Source: Prosthecobacter vanneervenii
GTDB taxonomy: Bacteria; Verrucomicrobiota; Verrucomicrobiia; Verrucomicrobiales; Verrucomicrobiaceae
DNA: 64,000 bases
Assembly (NCBI RefSeq): GCF_014203095.1
Contig: NZ_JACHIG010000005.1
Span: 372,001 to 436,000, forward strand
Direction of reading: 5' to 3'
How positions within the stretch are numbered: position 1 is the first letter of the stretch; every line of letters starts with the position of its first letter. Positions 14,687 through 23,502 of this stretch are shown here, in pieces. Under the pieces are notes generated by a model, which was not told the DNA's origin, made no database searches, and saw nothing but the letters and a program-made list of their open reading frames with translations. The position numbers and the translations under genes were made by a program.

Positions 14687-16152
14687 CGAGACTGGCGAGA
14701 AAGGGTGGCGGGCTGGGTGTCTTTTTGCACGCCGGATTTCCAAAGATGATCGAGGGCATCGGCGTGCAGATTGGTCACTTCATCCACGGCTTCGCGCCAG
14801 AGCTGGGGCTGCTCGCTTTCTTTCCACTCTCCACGCCCGCGGCCAAAGTGGCAGACGGCCAGGTAGGTGAGAAAGGCCAGCTTTACCTGCTCACGAAAAT
14901 GCTCGCGTGACCAGCGAAGGCGCTGATCGCTGCCGCGCACGAGGTTGTAGCTGCGGATCAGCGCATAGGCACCAATGCCGGAGGCCAGACCGCCGAGAAG
15001 AGCACCACCGCCGAAGGTCATGCCGCCGAGCTTGAGATCGGCAATGAGGCCGCCCATGGCCCCGCCGGCAAAGCTGCCGAGCACGGCCCAGATGTTTTCA
15101 GAAACGACCTGCGGCACATGAAAATTCTCGCGCGCCACCTCGCCAAGCTCTTGTCCGGCCTGTCCTTGCAGTCCGTGGGCCTCGATCAGGTGATTGGTCG
15201 TCAGCTCAGTGCGGTGTGCGAGCTGCGCGGCCAGTTTCTGCCGAGCGTCATTGTATTCTTTATTAAGCTGGTCGCGCTGCCAGCCGACACGCTCCAGCAG
15301 CGTCTCAGAGCGCACCTCCACACCGTCCAGGAGCGCGGCGGTGAGCTGCTCTGAAATCAGCCGCACGGAGGTCTGAAACACCTCCACATTGCGGCGCGAC
15401 CAGGCGCGCTTGATCTGCTGAAAGGTGGGGATCTTGGACCCAAGCATCAGCGGAGCCAGCGACTCCATGAGAATATCCTCCTGCACCCAGCAGCGGGCGA
15501 AGGCATCGAGCGTGAGCACCTCCCGCACGATCTCAAACTGCTGCAGGTGCGTGCGCCAGGAGGCAAGCTCCGCCTCCTCCATGGGCGAGCCGCCCGGGAG
15601 ACCGGTCTGATTCAGCAGCACGACGACCGGCTTCTCCACCCAGCTGAGAATTTCCATCTCAGGACCGATGTAGGCGGCGGCCTCGGGAGGCTCAGCGGCA
15701 TTGACGAGGTAGAGGACCACGTCCGCTTCATCACGCACATTTTTCAATGCCTGCTGACTGCACCAAAGAGGCCGGTCGGTAATGCGGTCCCAAGTCTGGG
15801 AAAGGAACCACAGCACCGGACTACGCTCGCGCTTGAGGCGCTTCATCAGGCGGGCGCTGTCGCCAAAGCCGGGTGTGTCCCAGAGACGGAGCAGGAAGCC
15901 GCCCGTCTCAAGCAATGTGTGGGATTCATTAAACAAGGTGACGTGCGGAGCATCACGCACCTCGCCCACATCACGGCGCAGGAGGGTGCGGGCCAGTGTG
16001 GTCTTGCCAGCATTGGTGTGGGAAATGAGGCTCAGAGTGACGATGTCAGAGGCATCGCGCACGTTCAGCTCCGCCGCCTGTTTGTCAGGAGGGCTGGCGG
16101 ATTTATTTCTGGAGAAAAGAGCAGGCACTAGGGACAAAAACTTCATGAACAT
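14608..16152 (-). CDS. DUF3482 domain GTPase
   Basis: The 514-residue protein has an N-terminal GTPase domain with G1 SHTNAGKTTLA and G3 WDTPGFGDSARL. The usual NKxD G4 reads LLNQTGLPGG, so guanine specificity may be altered. The C-terminal part (about 290-510) is a DUF3482 region with a glycine-rich hydrophobic hairpin (SFAGGAMGGLIADL, then GGALLGGLASGIGAYAL) that may insert in the membrane. In Gammaproteobacteria DUF3482 GTPases are encoded beside DUF2868 proteins, as here; the role is unknown. The start ATG shares a base with the preceding gene's stop (TAATG). Confidence 0.85.
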   Translation of the reverse strand: MFMKFLSLVPALFSRNKSASPPDKQAAELNVRDASDIVTLSLISHTNAGKTTLARTLLRRDVGEVRDAPHVTLFNESHTLLETGGFLLRLWDTPGFGDSARLMKRLKRERSPVLWFLSQTWDRITDRPLWCSQQALKNVRDEADVVLYLVNAAEPPEAAAYIGPEMEILSWVEKPVVVLLNQTGLPGGSPMEEAELASWRTHLQQFEIVREVLTLDAFARCWVQEDILMESLAPLMLGSKIPTFQQIKRAWSRRNVEVFQTSVRLISEQLTAALLDGVEVRSETLLERVGWQRDQLNKEYNDARQKLAAQLAHRTELTTNHLIEAHGLQGQAGQELGEVARENFHVPQVVSENIWAVLGSFAGGAMGGLIADLKLGGMTFGGGALLGGLASGIGAYALIRSYNLVRGSDQRLRWSREHFREQVKLAFLTYLAVCHFGRGRGEWKESEQPQLWREAVDEVTNLHADALDHLWKSGVQKDTQPATLSRQSRQLTGDCMVALLERLYPGVDSALWRA

Positions 16153-17615
16153 TACGCAGCAGGAGGCTTTGCGCGTGCGGATTCTTTGCGCACGGCCACG
16201 ATCACTTCAGAGGCAAGGCCTTCGACCATCTGGGACCAAAGCTGCTCACGCCCGGCGATTTTTTCAGGAGACCAGCGCCCCGCCAGACTGGTGCCGTCCA
16301 GCAGCACCACGAGCTCTGGCTCGGCGTGACGGGTGAGCAGGCGCTGACGAACATCAGCCACGAGACGGCGCTGCACCTCGGCCTCGGGCGTGGTGGCCAT
16401 GTTGAAGAGCATCACGAGCTGGCTGCTTGCGGGCTGCCAGGAGGCGGCAAACTCATCTTCATCTCCCGCCGGTATGCGCAGGTACTCTGCGCGCGCCATG
16501 CCGCCAAAGCGCTCGCGGATGCCGCGGTCCCACACCTCGCGATGAGCCGGGGTGGGCTCCACGGCATGCACCAGCACCTGGATGCGCTCGCTGCCCCCTT
16601 CCACGGCGCGCAGCAGGGAACGCAGATAGCCGCCCCAGCTCAGCGCGCGCACTTGCCGGCCAATGACCTGATGGCAACGCGCCACGCCGAGCCCTGCGAG
16701 CAAACAACGTGGCAGGACGACCAGCACCAGCAGTGTGCCAGCGTATAAATGGATCCACGGCAGTGCCGGGGCTGGTTTCTCCACCCGGCCCAGAGTGCGG
16801 TGCATTCCCTCGATCTGATCCAGAGGCACCGAGGTGTGCAGCACTTTGGAGGCAGGTTTGAACAAGGTTTCAAAGAAGGCGCGAGCGTCGTCCTTACCCA
16901 GCAGCGTACTCTCCCAGACAGCGCGATATTCGTGCGACCAGCCACGAGTATAGAGTGCGGAAGCACCGCCGATGGCCAGCAGCGCCGCCGCCACATGCAG
17001 CCACATGCGCAGGCGCATTTGCAAACGCCGCCAGGCCAGCGGCCACGCCAGCTCCTCGTAGCGCGCACGCACCGTCTCGGCCACGCCGCTTTCCGCCTCT
17101 TTGGTAGCCTTGCTCATGCGCGAGATGCCGTGAGCGAGAAATTCCGCCACCCAGCCGCCGCGTCCGCTCGCAGCGGTGGAGGGCATCAGCTCATAAAAAA
17201 TACCGAGCACAATGACCACCGCATTCCAGGCCAGCAGCCCGACCAGCGGCAGAGCCAGAAGGTTGAACTCGCCCACCTGCCCCAGGTCTGAAAGCCAGTA
17301 GCCGGTGAGCAGCGCCAGCGCCCAGCCCACCAAGGCCCAGGACCAGCGCCCTTGGGGCACGCGCAGCAGCTCCAGCACGTGGATGAGCCCGCCGCGCCAG
17401 CCTACGGCCTCGCGCTCCAGCCACTCGGAACGTTTGTCCAGAAACGACTGCGACCGTTCATCGAGTCCTTCGCCAGTGATCTCCTCGGAAGCCAGTCCGG
17501 CACGGGTGTGGGCTGTGGCCTCGCGACGACGCTCCGCGTTGACGAGAACGCCATCGGCATCGCCTTCTTCGAGTGCGCGCCATTTCAGCACGCGCTGCCA
17601 GTCATTCCAATCCAT
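16152..17615 (-). CDS. DUF2868 domain membrane protein
   Basis: The 487-residue protein starts with a charged helical region, then has membrane segments near 95-145 and again near 205-225 and 295-315, and ends in a soluble domain of about 170 residues. ELLRVPQGRWSWALVGWAL and the overall layout match DUF2868, the partner always seen beside DUF3482 GTPases. Together they may form a membrane-bound GTPase complex; no molecular function is established. Translation is coupled to the GTPase gene through TAATG. It is separated from the ABC ATPase gene by 62 bases. Confidence 0.8.
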   Translation of the reverse strand: MDWNDWQRVLKWRALEEGDADGVLVNAERRREATAHTRAGLASEEITGEGLDERSQSFLDKRSEWLEREAVGWRGGLIHVLELLRVPQGRWSWALVGWALALLTGYWLSDLGQVGEFNLLALPLVGLLAWNAVVIVLGIFYELMPSTAASGRGGWVAEFLAHGISRMSKATKEAESGVAETVRARYEELAWPLAWRRLQMRLRMWLHVAAALLAIGGASALYTRGWSHEYRAVWESTLLGKDDARAFFETLFKPASKVLHTSVPLDQIEGMHRTLGRVEKPAPALPWIHLYAGTLLVLVVLPRCLLAGLGVARCHQVIGRQVRALSWGGYLRSLLRAVEGGSERIQVLVHAVEPTPAHREVWDRGIRERFGGMARAEYLRIPAGDEDEFAASWQPASSQLVMLFNMATTPEAEVQRRLVADVRQRLLTRHAEPELVVLLDGTSLAGRWSPEKIAGREQLWSQMVEGLASEVIVAVRKESARAKPPAA

Positions 17616-17677
17616 GCGGGGTTGTTTTCGGCAGACTAAACGCAGCTTTGGCAGGATTCCAATCTCACAGTGTAGAA

Positions 17678-18319
17678 TCAGACGACTTCGATCCTCCCTG
17701 CCGTCATGCGCAGGTGCAGGGTGCCAAGGGCAGCGGCCTCGCTGCTGGAGTGGGTGACGTGCAAAACGGTGAGGGCCAGCTCCTGCTGCACACGCTGCAG
17801 GAGCGCCACAGCCTCTGCGCGCATGCCTTCGTCCAGCGCAGAAAGCGGCTCGTCCAGCAGCAGGAGGCTGGGGCGAGCGGCAAGAGCACGAGCGAGGGCC
17901 ACGCGCTGCTTTTCACCACCGGAGAGCAGGTCTGGAAGACGGTCCAGCAGGTGAGAAATGCCGAACTGGGCGGCGAGTTCGTTCACCTGGCTGTCCACCT
18001 CAGCCTGCCTGGCTCCCCGCAGGCGCGGGGCGAAGCCGATCTGCTCGCGCACACGCAGCCCTGGAAAGAGCGCCAGATCCTGGGGAACGTAGCCGATGCC
18101 GCGCTCACGAGGCTCCAAACCGGTGACGTCTTTGCCATCCAGCAGGACCCTGCCCGCAGAAGGCTGGCGAAGGCCGCAGATGATCTCCAGCAGTGTGGTT
18201 TTGCCGCAGCCGGTAGGCCCCATCAGCGTGGCGTAGGCACCGGAGGGAATGGAAACACTGACCTGCTCCAAGATGGTGCGGCCTGCGGTCTGCCAGGTGA
18301 GCTGCTCGAGTTGAATCAT
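17678..18319 (-). CDS. ABC transporter ATP-binding protein (molybdate/sulfate-type)
   Basis: The 213-residue ATPase has Walker A MGPTGCGKTT, Q-loop YVPQDLALFP, signature LSGGEKQRVALARAL, Walker B LLLLDEPLSAL and the switch histidine in VTHSS. It lacks the C-terminal regulatory domain of long ModC or CysA proteins. The ATG at 18319 is preferred because upstream in-frame sequence overlaps the permease gene in another frame. It is coupled to the permease by a four-base overlap. Together they resemble the ModBC, TupBC or CysTA importers of molybdate, tungstate or sulfate; the substrate cannot be told from the ATPase. Confidence 0.87.
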   Translation of the reverse strand: MIQLEQLTWQTAGRTILEQVSVSIPSGAYATLMGPTGCGKTTLLEIICGLRQPSAGRVLLDGKDVTGLEPRERGIGYVPQDLALFPGLRVREQIGFAPRLRGARQAEVDSQVNELAAQFGISHLLDRLPDLLSGGEKQRVALARALAARPSLLLLDEPLSALDEGMRAEAVALLQRVQQELALTVLHVTHSSSEAAALGTLHLRMTAGRIEVV

Positions 18320-19200
18320 ACTTTTTCCCCCGTGGCCCGGACAGCCACCAGCACCAGCACGGCCAGCAGCACCATGAAAAGGCTGACGGCCACCGCAGCA
18401 TCGAGATTTCCCACACTGAGCTCCAGCCAGACGGTGGTGGGCAGCACCTCTGTCTTCATGCGCGTGGCACCGGCAAAGACCAGAATGGGGCCAAACTCCC
18501 CCAGGCTGCGCGCCCAGGCGATGCAAAAGGCCGCCACCATGCCACGCCGTGCTGCGGGTAAAGCCACGTGCCAGAGCGCCTGAAAGCGCGTGCAGCCCAG
18601 CGTCAGCGCCACATCCTCCGGCCGGGCAGGCAGATGCTGGAAAGTGCCTCGCATGGTGCGAATGGCGAAGGCGGCGGCGACGACGAACTGTGCCAGCACC
18701 ACACCTGCAAGCTGATAGGTAAACTGCATGATGCCTGGAATAGAAAACGGCGCGCGGAACTTCCATGCCCACAACTCCTTACCGTGGTCGTCCAAACTAC
18801 GCAGGATGTAAATCCAATCGCCTTTATTGACCCCATTCTCGATAATCTTTCCGATCTGGGTCTGGAAAAAGATAAGAAGGCACAGCCCGACCACCAGGGG
18901 TGGCAGAATGATGGGGACATCCAGCGCCGCATCCAGCCAGGCCTTGCCACGAAACTCCAGCCGCGACATCAGGTAGCCTACTGGTACGGCCAGCAGCAGA
19001 GCGAAGGCAGCCGCCAACGTGCAGGTCAGCAAACTCAAAAACGCCGCATGCCGGATCTCAGCAGAGCGCAGCACATTCAGCCATGAATCTGGCGTGCTGT
19101 AGGTGGCTGTGGCTCCGAGAAGGAGCGCCCAGAAAACGAGGTACCCAACCGCGATCAAAGCCAGAGCCAGCCAGCAGAGATTGGAACGGTTCAGGCGCAT
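18316..19200 (-). CDS. ABC transporter permease (molybdate/sulfate-type)
   Basis: The 294-residue protein has six or so membrane segments and the importer EAA loop ALTLGCTRFQALWHVALP, followed by ARSLGEFGPILVFAGAT, which is characteristic of ModB and CysT/CysW permeases. An insert of about 50 residues between membrane segments (GKIIENGVNKGDWIYILR and after) is unusual for ModB. The ATG at 19200 is five bases from the end of obg, so the pair is probably cotranscribed with obg. No substrate-binding protein is encoded nearby, so the importer must use one from elsewhere. Confidence 0.87.
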   Translation of the reverse strand: MRLNRSNLCWLALALIAVGYLVFWALLLGATATYSTPDSWLNVLRSAEIRHAAFLSLLTCTLAAAFALLLAVPVGYLMSRLEFRGKAWLDAALDVPIILPPLVVGLCLLIFFQTQIGKIIENGVNKGDWIYILRSLDDHGKELWAWKFRAPFSIPGIMQFTYQLAGVVLAQFVVAAAFAIRTMRGTFQHLPARPEDVALTLGCTRFQALWHVALPAARRGMVAAFCIAWARSLGEFGPILVFAGATRMKTEVLPTTVWLELSVGNLDAAVAVSLFMVLLAVLVLVAVRATGEKV

Positions 19201-19205
19201 GGCGA

Positions 19206-20243
19206 TCACCACTCGACATCCTGCCCGATCTTCTCGTCGAGCCACTTGCGGAGCTTGTCGAGACCTTCGCCTGTTTCGGCGGAGACGGGGTGGATCTTGA
19301 TGCGTTTGAAACGCTCCTTGAGGTTCTCCAGGTGCTCCTGACTTTCGGGCAGGTCCACTTTGTTGGCGATGATGCACCAAGGGCGCTTGGCCAGTTCTTT
19401 GGAATAGAGGGAGACTTCTTTGCGCACGATTTCGAGATCGGACACGGGGTCGCGGCCTTCGGTGCCGGCGGTGTCCACCACAAAGAGCAGCACACGGCAG
19501 CGCATGATGTGGCGGAGGAAATCATGCCCGAGGCCGATGTTGGCGTGGGCTCCTTCGATGAGACCGGGAATGTCTGCGAGGCTGCCGCGGCGGTTGGGGC
19601 CAAACTCGATCACGCCGACCATGGGCTGCAGCGTGGTGAAGGGATAGTTGGCGATCTTGGGCTTGGCGGCGCTGAGCTTGGAGAGCAGCGTGGATTTGCC
19701 AGCATTGGGAACACCGACAAAGCCGGCGTCCGCGATGCTGCGCATTTCAAAGTGGAAGTCGCCCTCCTCACCGGGGGTGCCGGGCGTAAACTCGCGCGGA
19801 GCCTGATGGGTGGAGGTCTTGAAGTGCACGTTCCCCTTGCCGCCCTTGCCGCCCTTGCAGAGAACGTAGGTGGAGTTGGTCTCGGTCAGGTCAGCCACGG
19901 GTTCGTAGCGGGTGACGAGTTCATTGGTTTCGTTGTCGTATTCCTGAATGACGCGGCTGACCAGAGTTCCTGGGGGGACTTTGTACACCACATCCTTGCC
20001 GCTGCGTCCGGTGCACTGCTGGGCTCCGCCCTTGGCGCCGTCCTCGGCCAGGAGTCGGTTGTTGAAGACATAATTGCGCAGGCTGTCGGTGCTGGGGTCC
20101 ACCAGCAAAATGAGGCTGCCGCCGTTTCCGCCATCGCCGCCGTCAGGGCCGCCTTTGGGACGAAACTTTCCGCGATGAAAATGGGCGCTGCCATCGCCAC
20201 CTTTTCCGGCGCGTGCGTGGACTTTGATTTGATCGACAAACAT
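19206..20243 (-). CDS. obg: Obg/CgtA ribosome-assembly GTPase
   Basis: The 345-residue protein has the glycine-rich Obg fold (residues 1-158, with GKGGDGSAHFHRGKF and GGKGGKGNVHF), then the G domain with G1 GVPNAGKSTLL at 177-187, G3 DIPGLIEGAH and G4 NKVDLPES. Obg is an essential GTPase in 50S subunit maturation and the stringent response. The variable C-terminal OCT domain is missing, as in many bacteria. It is followed after five bases by the ABC permease. Family and length fit well. Confidence 0.97.
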   Translation of the reverse strand: MFVDQIKVHARAGKGGDGSAHFHRGKFRPKGGPDGGDGGNGGSLILLVDPSTDSLRNYVFNNRLLAEDGAKGGAQQCTGRSGKDVVYKVPPGTLVSRVIQEYDNETNELVTRYEPVADLTETNSTYVLCKGGKGGKGNVHFKTSTHQAPREFTPGTPGEEGDFHFEMRSIADAGFVGVPNAGKSTLLSKLSAAKPKIANYPFTTLQPMVGVIEFGPNRRGSLADIPGLIEGAHANIGLGHDFLRHIMRCRVLLFVVDTAGTEGRDPVSDLEIVRKEVSLYSKELAKRPWCIIANKVDLPESQEHLENLKERFKRIKIHPVSAETGEGLDKLRKWLDEKIGQDVEW

Positions 20244-20303
20244 GGGACGGTTCAGTTAGCCGGGGATGGGCACGGGAGCAAGGCCTAGCTTCAGCGGCTG
20301 TGG

Positions 20304-22121
20304 CTACTGTGAAGCCGCCTCCTTGTCCTCCGAGGACACTCTGGCCACGGACGGGTAGAACAACTGCATGGCCCGCCGGATCTGCAGGCATTTCAGGCTG
20401 GCCTGATAAATAGCGTCTGGGACCTGACGGTGCCGGGCATAGAGGTGATAGGCACCGAGAGCCTCAAATCCAGCGTTCAGGGCTCCGTCCATAGGCAGAT
20501 AGGTGCGGCCGTCCACATCGAGATTTTCGACCATGCCCCATGGAGGGAAGTAGCGGGCTTTTTCCATGCGCTCCAGCAACTGGTAGAGCTCATCTGTCTG
20601 AGGGGTCAGCGAGGCAGACATCAGGATGTAGTGCGGGTGGACGAGTTTCTGGTCCGGGAGCTCCACACCACCGACGTAGTAGCCGTTGCCCACCTTGTTT
20701 TCGCCGGCAGACAGGCCGTAGATGCCATTCAGGGCAGCCTGAGAATGAGGCCAGCGCTTGGGGAGGTAGGCCCGCTGCGCCCCGAGCATGGCACGGCGCA
20801 CACTCAGCCAACGCACCCCGTCATGGGCGTCTGGCGCGTCGCTGTCAAAGTCGGGATGAAACAGGCTCTGGAGCTCGGTGATGAAGCCGGTGCCCTGCCA
20901 GGCCTTGCCCGGACTGCGCATTGGCGGCGGGCGGTGGGCTGGGTTGGCTATGCCTTCCATGAGCATGACGAGGGCGGTTTCGCCCCCCCAGTCCTGCCAG
21001 CCATGCTGCAGCAGTGTGACGCCGTCATCAGCCAGTCCATGCGAGAGCTCCCCGCCAGGGAGATGCAGCAGGTTGTAGTCGATGTCTTTGAGCTGCATGA
21101 CCAGATCTTCGGCCACCGTGGGCTCCTCTAGCATAATGGCAGCGAGCAGCATGGCCTGCGCGTAGATGGCGGTGTCCACCGTGCTGTACTCGGTGTTGGG
21201 ATGGATGCAGTAGGCACCATCGTGCCTGTGGACGAAGTGAGGCAGCAGGCCACGGCCAGTCTTGAGCTTTTTGATGGCCTCATGCGTACGGGTGAGCACC
21301 CAGCGTGCGTAGTCTTTTGTGACGATGCCGAGGTCATTCTGGGCAGCGGCAGCCGAGGCCAGCACATACATCCCGGTGGCGGAGACGGACTCAAAGGCAC
21401 CTTCGTCGATATGTGCACGGTCACTGACAAAACCCGTCTCGATAGAGTAGCAGCGCGCGATTTTGGCAAATGAGGCCAGGAAAGTGTAAGCGTCCCATTC
21501 CATATGAGGCATTTCAATGCCGAGGAAGAGGCTGGAGACCTTGACATCGGAGCCGGGCTCCGCCGTCCAGACGATGGCCTTGCCATTCCGCACAGCCTCA
21601 GGAGCCACAGGGTGAACAAACATGCGGTACTGCGGCTCTGACAGGTCGATCATATGCGTCCAGAGCAGCTCGTCGGTGGGTGATTTGATCTCAAGCTTGA
21701 GACGACCCCGGCCTGCGGCCTCAATCATGACCCCGGTGACACGTGGCTGGTATCTGGGAGTGACGGGCTCAGGAAAAGCGTGGGTAAAATCCATCACGCG
21801 CTTCGGATTGCGCGCCTGACCTGCCAGACTGTGCCACATGCCGGCCCAGGCCTCCGGCTGCTGGCTGAGGTGGACCACGATCTCATCGGTGGTCCATTCG
21901 ATCTCATGCTCCGCCGGGCCGTGAAAGCCGAAGTCGGTGCCGAGGTGGGTGTAAGCCGTGAATGAGTTCAGGCGTTTGGTGCCGGCCTGCACCTGCTGGT
22001 TTTCATCCCGATGAATGAAATACTCCTGCACCGGCTGCCACACCAGACGGGTGGCCGGCTGCGCCATCGCCTGCGCACAAAGCAGCGCAGTGACGGCTCC
22101 GATGGTTGGGAGGAGTCGCAT
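20304..22121 (-). CDS. Exported (alpha/alpha)-barrel protein, glycosidase-like, function unknown
   Basis: The 605-residue protein begins with a signal peptide (MRLLPTIGAVTALLCAQAMA). The first 200 residues are beta-rich and may be a carbohydrate-binding or substrate-recognition domain. The rest, from about residue 210, is helical, with aromatic and acidic motifs such as SVSATGMYVLASAAAA, HPNTEYSTVDTAIYAQA and HGWQDWGGETALVML that are typical of an (alpha/alpha)6 barrel. This fold occurs in glycoside hydrolases and glucoamylase-like proteins, but I cannot name the family or substrate. The ATG at 22121 gives a proper signal peptide. It follows a strong hairpin after citrate synthase. Confidence 0.65.
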   Translation of the reverse strand: MRLLPTIGAVTALLCAQAMAQPATRLVWQPVQEYFIHRDENQQVQAGTKRLNSFTAYTHLGTDFGFHGPAEHEIEWTTDEIVVHLSQQPEAWAGMWHSLAGQARNPKRVMDFTHAFPEPVTPRYQPRVTGVMIEAAGRGRLKLEIKSPTDELLWTHMIDLSEPQYRMFVHPVAPEAVRNGKAIVWTAEPGSDVKVSSLFLGIEMPHMEWDAYTFLASFAKIARCYSIETGFVSDRAHIDEGAFESVSATGMYVLASAAAAQNDLGIVTKDYARWVLTRTHEAIKKLKTGRGLLPHFVHRHDGAYCIHPNTEYSTVDTAIYAQAMLLAAIMLEEPTVAEDLVMQLKDIDYNLLHLPGGELSHGLADDGVTLLQHGWQDWGGETALVMLMEGIANPAHRPPPMRSPGKAWQGTGFITELQSLFHPDFDSDAPDAHDGVRWLSVRRAMLGAQRAYLPKRWPHSQAALNGIYGLSAGENKVGNGYYVGGVELPDQKLVHPHYILMSASLTPQTDELYQLLERMEKARYFPPWGMVENLDVDGRTYLPMDGALNAGFEALGAYHLYARHRQVPDAIYQASLKCLQIRRAMQLFYPSVARVSSEDKEAASQ

Positions 22122-22133
22122 GAAACTCTTACG

Positions 22134-22163
22134 ATAGTGGCAAATCCTTGGATTTGCCACTAT
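22134..22163. repeat. Perfect 14-bp inverted repeat between gltA and the exported protein gene
   Basis: ATAGTGGCAAATCC (22134-22147) and its exact complement GGATTTGCCACTAT (22150-22163) are separated by two bases. It lies 43 bases past the citrate synthase stop and 12 bases before the next gene's ATG on the same strand. No T-run follows on the minus strand, so it may be a REP-like element or a rho-dependent or processing site rather than a simple terminator. Confidence 0.7.
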
Positions 22164-22206
22164 TGCAGTGCGCAAAAATCAATTCGCCCCCTCCCAGACG
22201 GGTGGA

Positions 22207-23328
22207 TCAGCGCTCGCTGATTGGCACGTACTTCTGGCCGTAGGGCTTGCCGACGTATTCGCTCAGCGGTCGGAAGAGGCGGTTTTCGCTCCACTGCTCC
22301 AGCACGTGGGCGGTCCAGCCGCTCATGCGGGCGATGGCGAAGATCGGTGTGAAGAGGTCCGTCGGAATGCCGAGGCTGTAGTAAACCGTGGCGCTGTAGA
22401 AGTCGACGTTGGCGTTGAGGCCCTTCTGCTCGCGCATGATCTGGGCGATGCGCTCGGACATCTGGATCCATTTGGACTCGCCCAGCTCGCTGGTGAGCTT
22501 GATGGCCATCTCGCGAAGGTGGGGGGCACGGGGGTCGAGCACCTTGTAAACGCGGTGACCGATGCCCATGATCTTCTTCTTCTGGGCCAGGGCGTCTGCC
22601 ACCCAGGCGTCCACCTTGTCAGGTGAGCCGATTTCTTCCAGCATGTGGATCACGCCTTCGTTGGCACCACCGTGGAGGGGGCCTTTGAGAGCACCGATGG
22701 CGGCGCTGATGGCGGAGAACATGTCGCTGAGGGTGGAGGCCACCACACGGGCGGTGAAGGTGGAGGCATTGAAGCCGTGTTCGGCATGCAGGATGTAGGC
22801 GATGTCGAGGGTGCGTTCGGCTTCCTTGCTCGGCACTTCGCCGTTCATGAGGTAGAGGAAGTGGGCGGCTTCGCTGAGGTCCTTGCGCACAGGAGGAAGC
22901 TCCAGGCCCTGACGAGCGCGGTGGAAGTAGGCCGCGATGACACCAATCTGGGAGGTGAGACGGATGGCATTGGCCAGATTTTCGCTGACTTCGATGTCGT
23001 GGCGGCTCAGGTCATAGCAGCCTAGCATGGAAACAGCCGTGCGCATGATGTCGATGGGCTTGGCGGTTTTCGGAGCGGTTTTGAGGAAGTCGATCACGCC
23101 CTGGGGCAGCTCACGCTCGGCACGCAGCGCGGTGGTGAGCTTGTCGAGCTCGTGCTGGTTGGGGAGCTTGTTGTAGTAAAGCAGGTAAACCACCTCTTCA
23201 TAGGTCAGCTTGACCAGCTCATTGATGTCGTAGCCGCAGTAGAAAAGCACACCTTCAGCGCCTTTGACCTCCCCGAGACGGGTTTCAGCAGCAACGATTC
23301 CTTCAAGACCTTTGGATACGACAGACAT
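22207..23328 (-). CDS. gltA: Citrate synthase
   Basis: The 373-residue enzyme condenses acetyl-CoA and oxaloacetate in the TCA cycle. The active-site histidines are in ALKGPLHGGANEGV and in MGIGHRVYKVLDPRAP, and the aspartate is in NVDFYSATVYYSLGIP. FCGYDINEL-type N-terminal sequence (VLFYCGYDINELVK) is typical of the compact, dimeric Gram-positive and archaeal-like form, about 370 residues, rather than the longer enterobacterial enzyme. A 2-methylcitrate synthase is possible since the families overlap, but no prp genes are near. It is a single-gene unit ending in a hairpin at 22134-22163. Confidence 0.93.
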   Translation of the reverse strand: MSVVSKGLEGIVAAETRLGEVKGAEGVLFYCGYDINELVKLTYEEVVYLLYYNKLPNQHELDKLTTALRAERELPQGVIDFLKTAPKTAKPIDIMRTAVSMLGCYDLSRHDIEVSENLANAIRLTSQIGVIAAYFHRARQGLELPPVRKDLSEAAHFLYLMNGEVPSKEAERTLDIAYILHAEHGFNASTFTARVVASTLSDMFSAISAAIGALKGPLHGGANEGVIHMLEEIGSPDKVDAWVADALAQKKKIMGIGHRVYKVLDPRAPHLREMAIKLTSELGESKWIQMSERIAQIMREQKGLNANVDFYSATVYYSLGIPTDLFTPIFAIARMSGWTAHVLEQWSENRLFRPLSEYVGKPYGQKYVPISER

Positions 23329-23502
23329 GGGTATTGGGCGTGGGGGTTATTGAATGGTTAGCAAATAGCGTGCTCAAACTACGCCTCAACCAAAGAGTCA
23401 TTCACAGGAAAAGAAATCTTTCACCGGGGGATGCCTGCCATCCCCTGCCGACAGGAGGAGTTTTTCATTTGTGCGCAGGGTGGGCGTGGCCTAGCTGCGG
23501 TC

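Noticed and set aside
19800..20160. Short repeated GC-rich stretches in obg
   Set aside because: They are codons for the glycine-rich loops of the Obg fold and not a separate repeat element.
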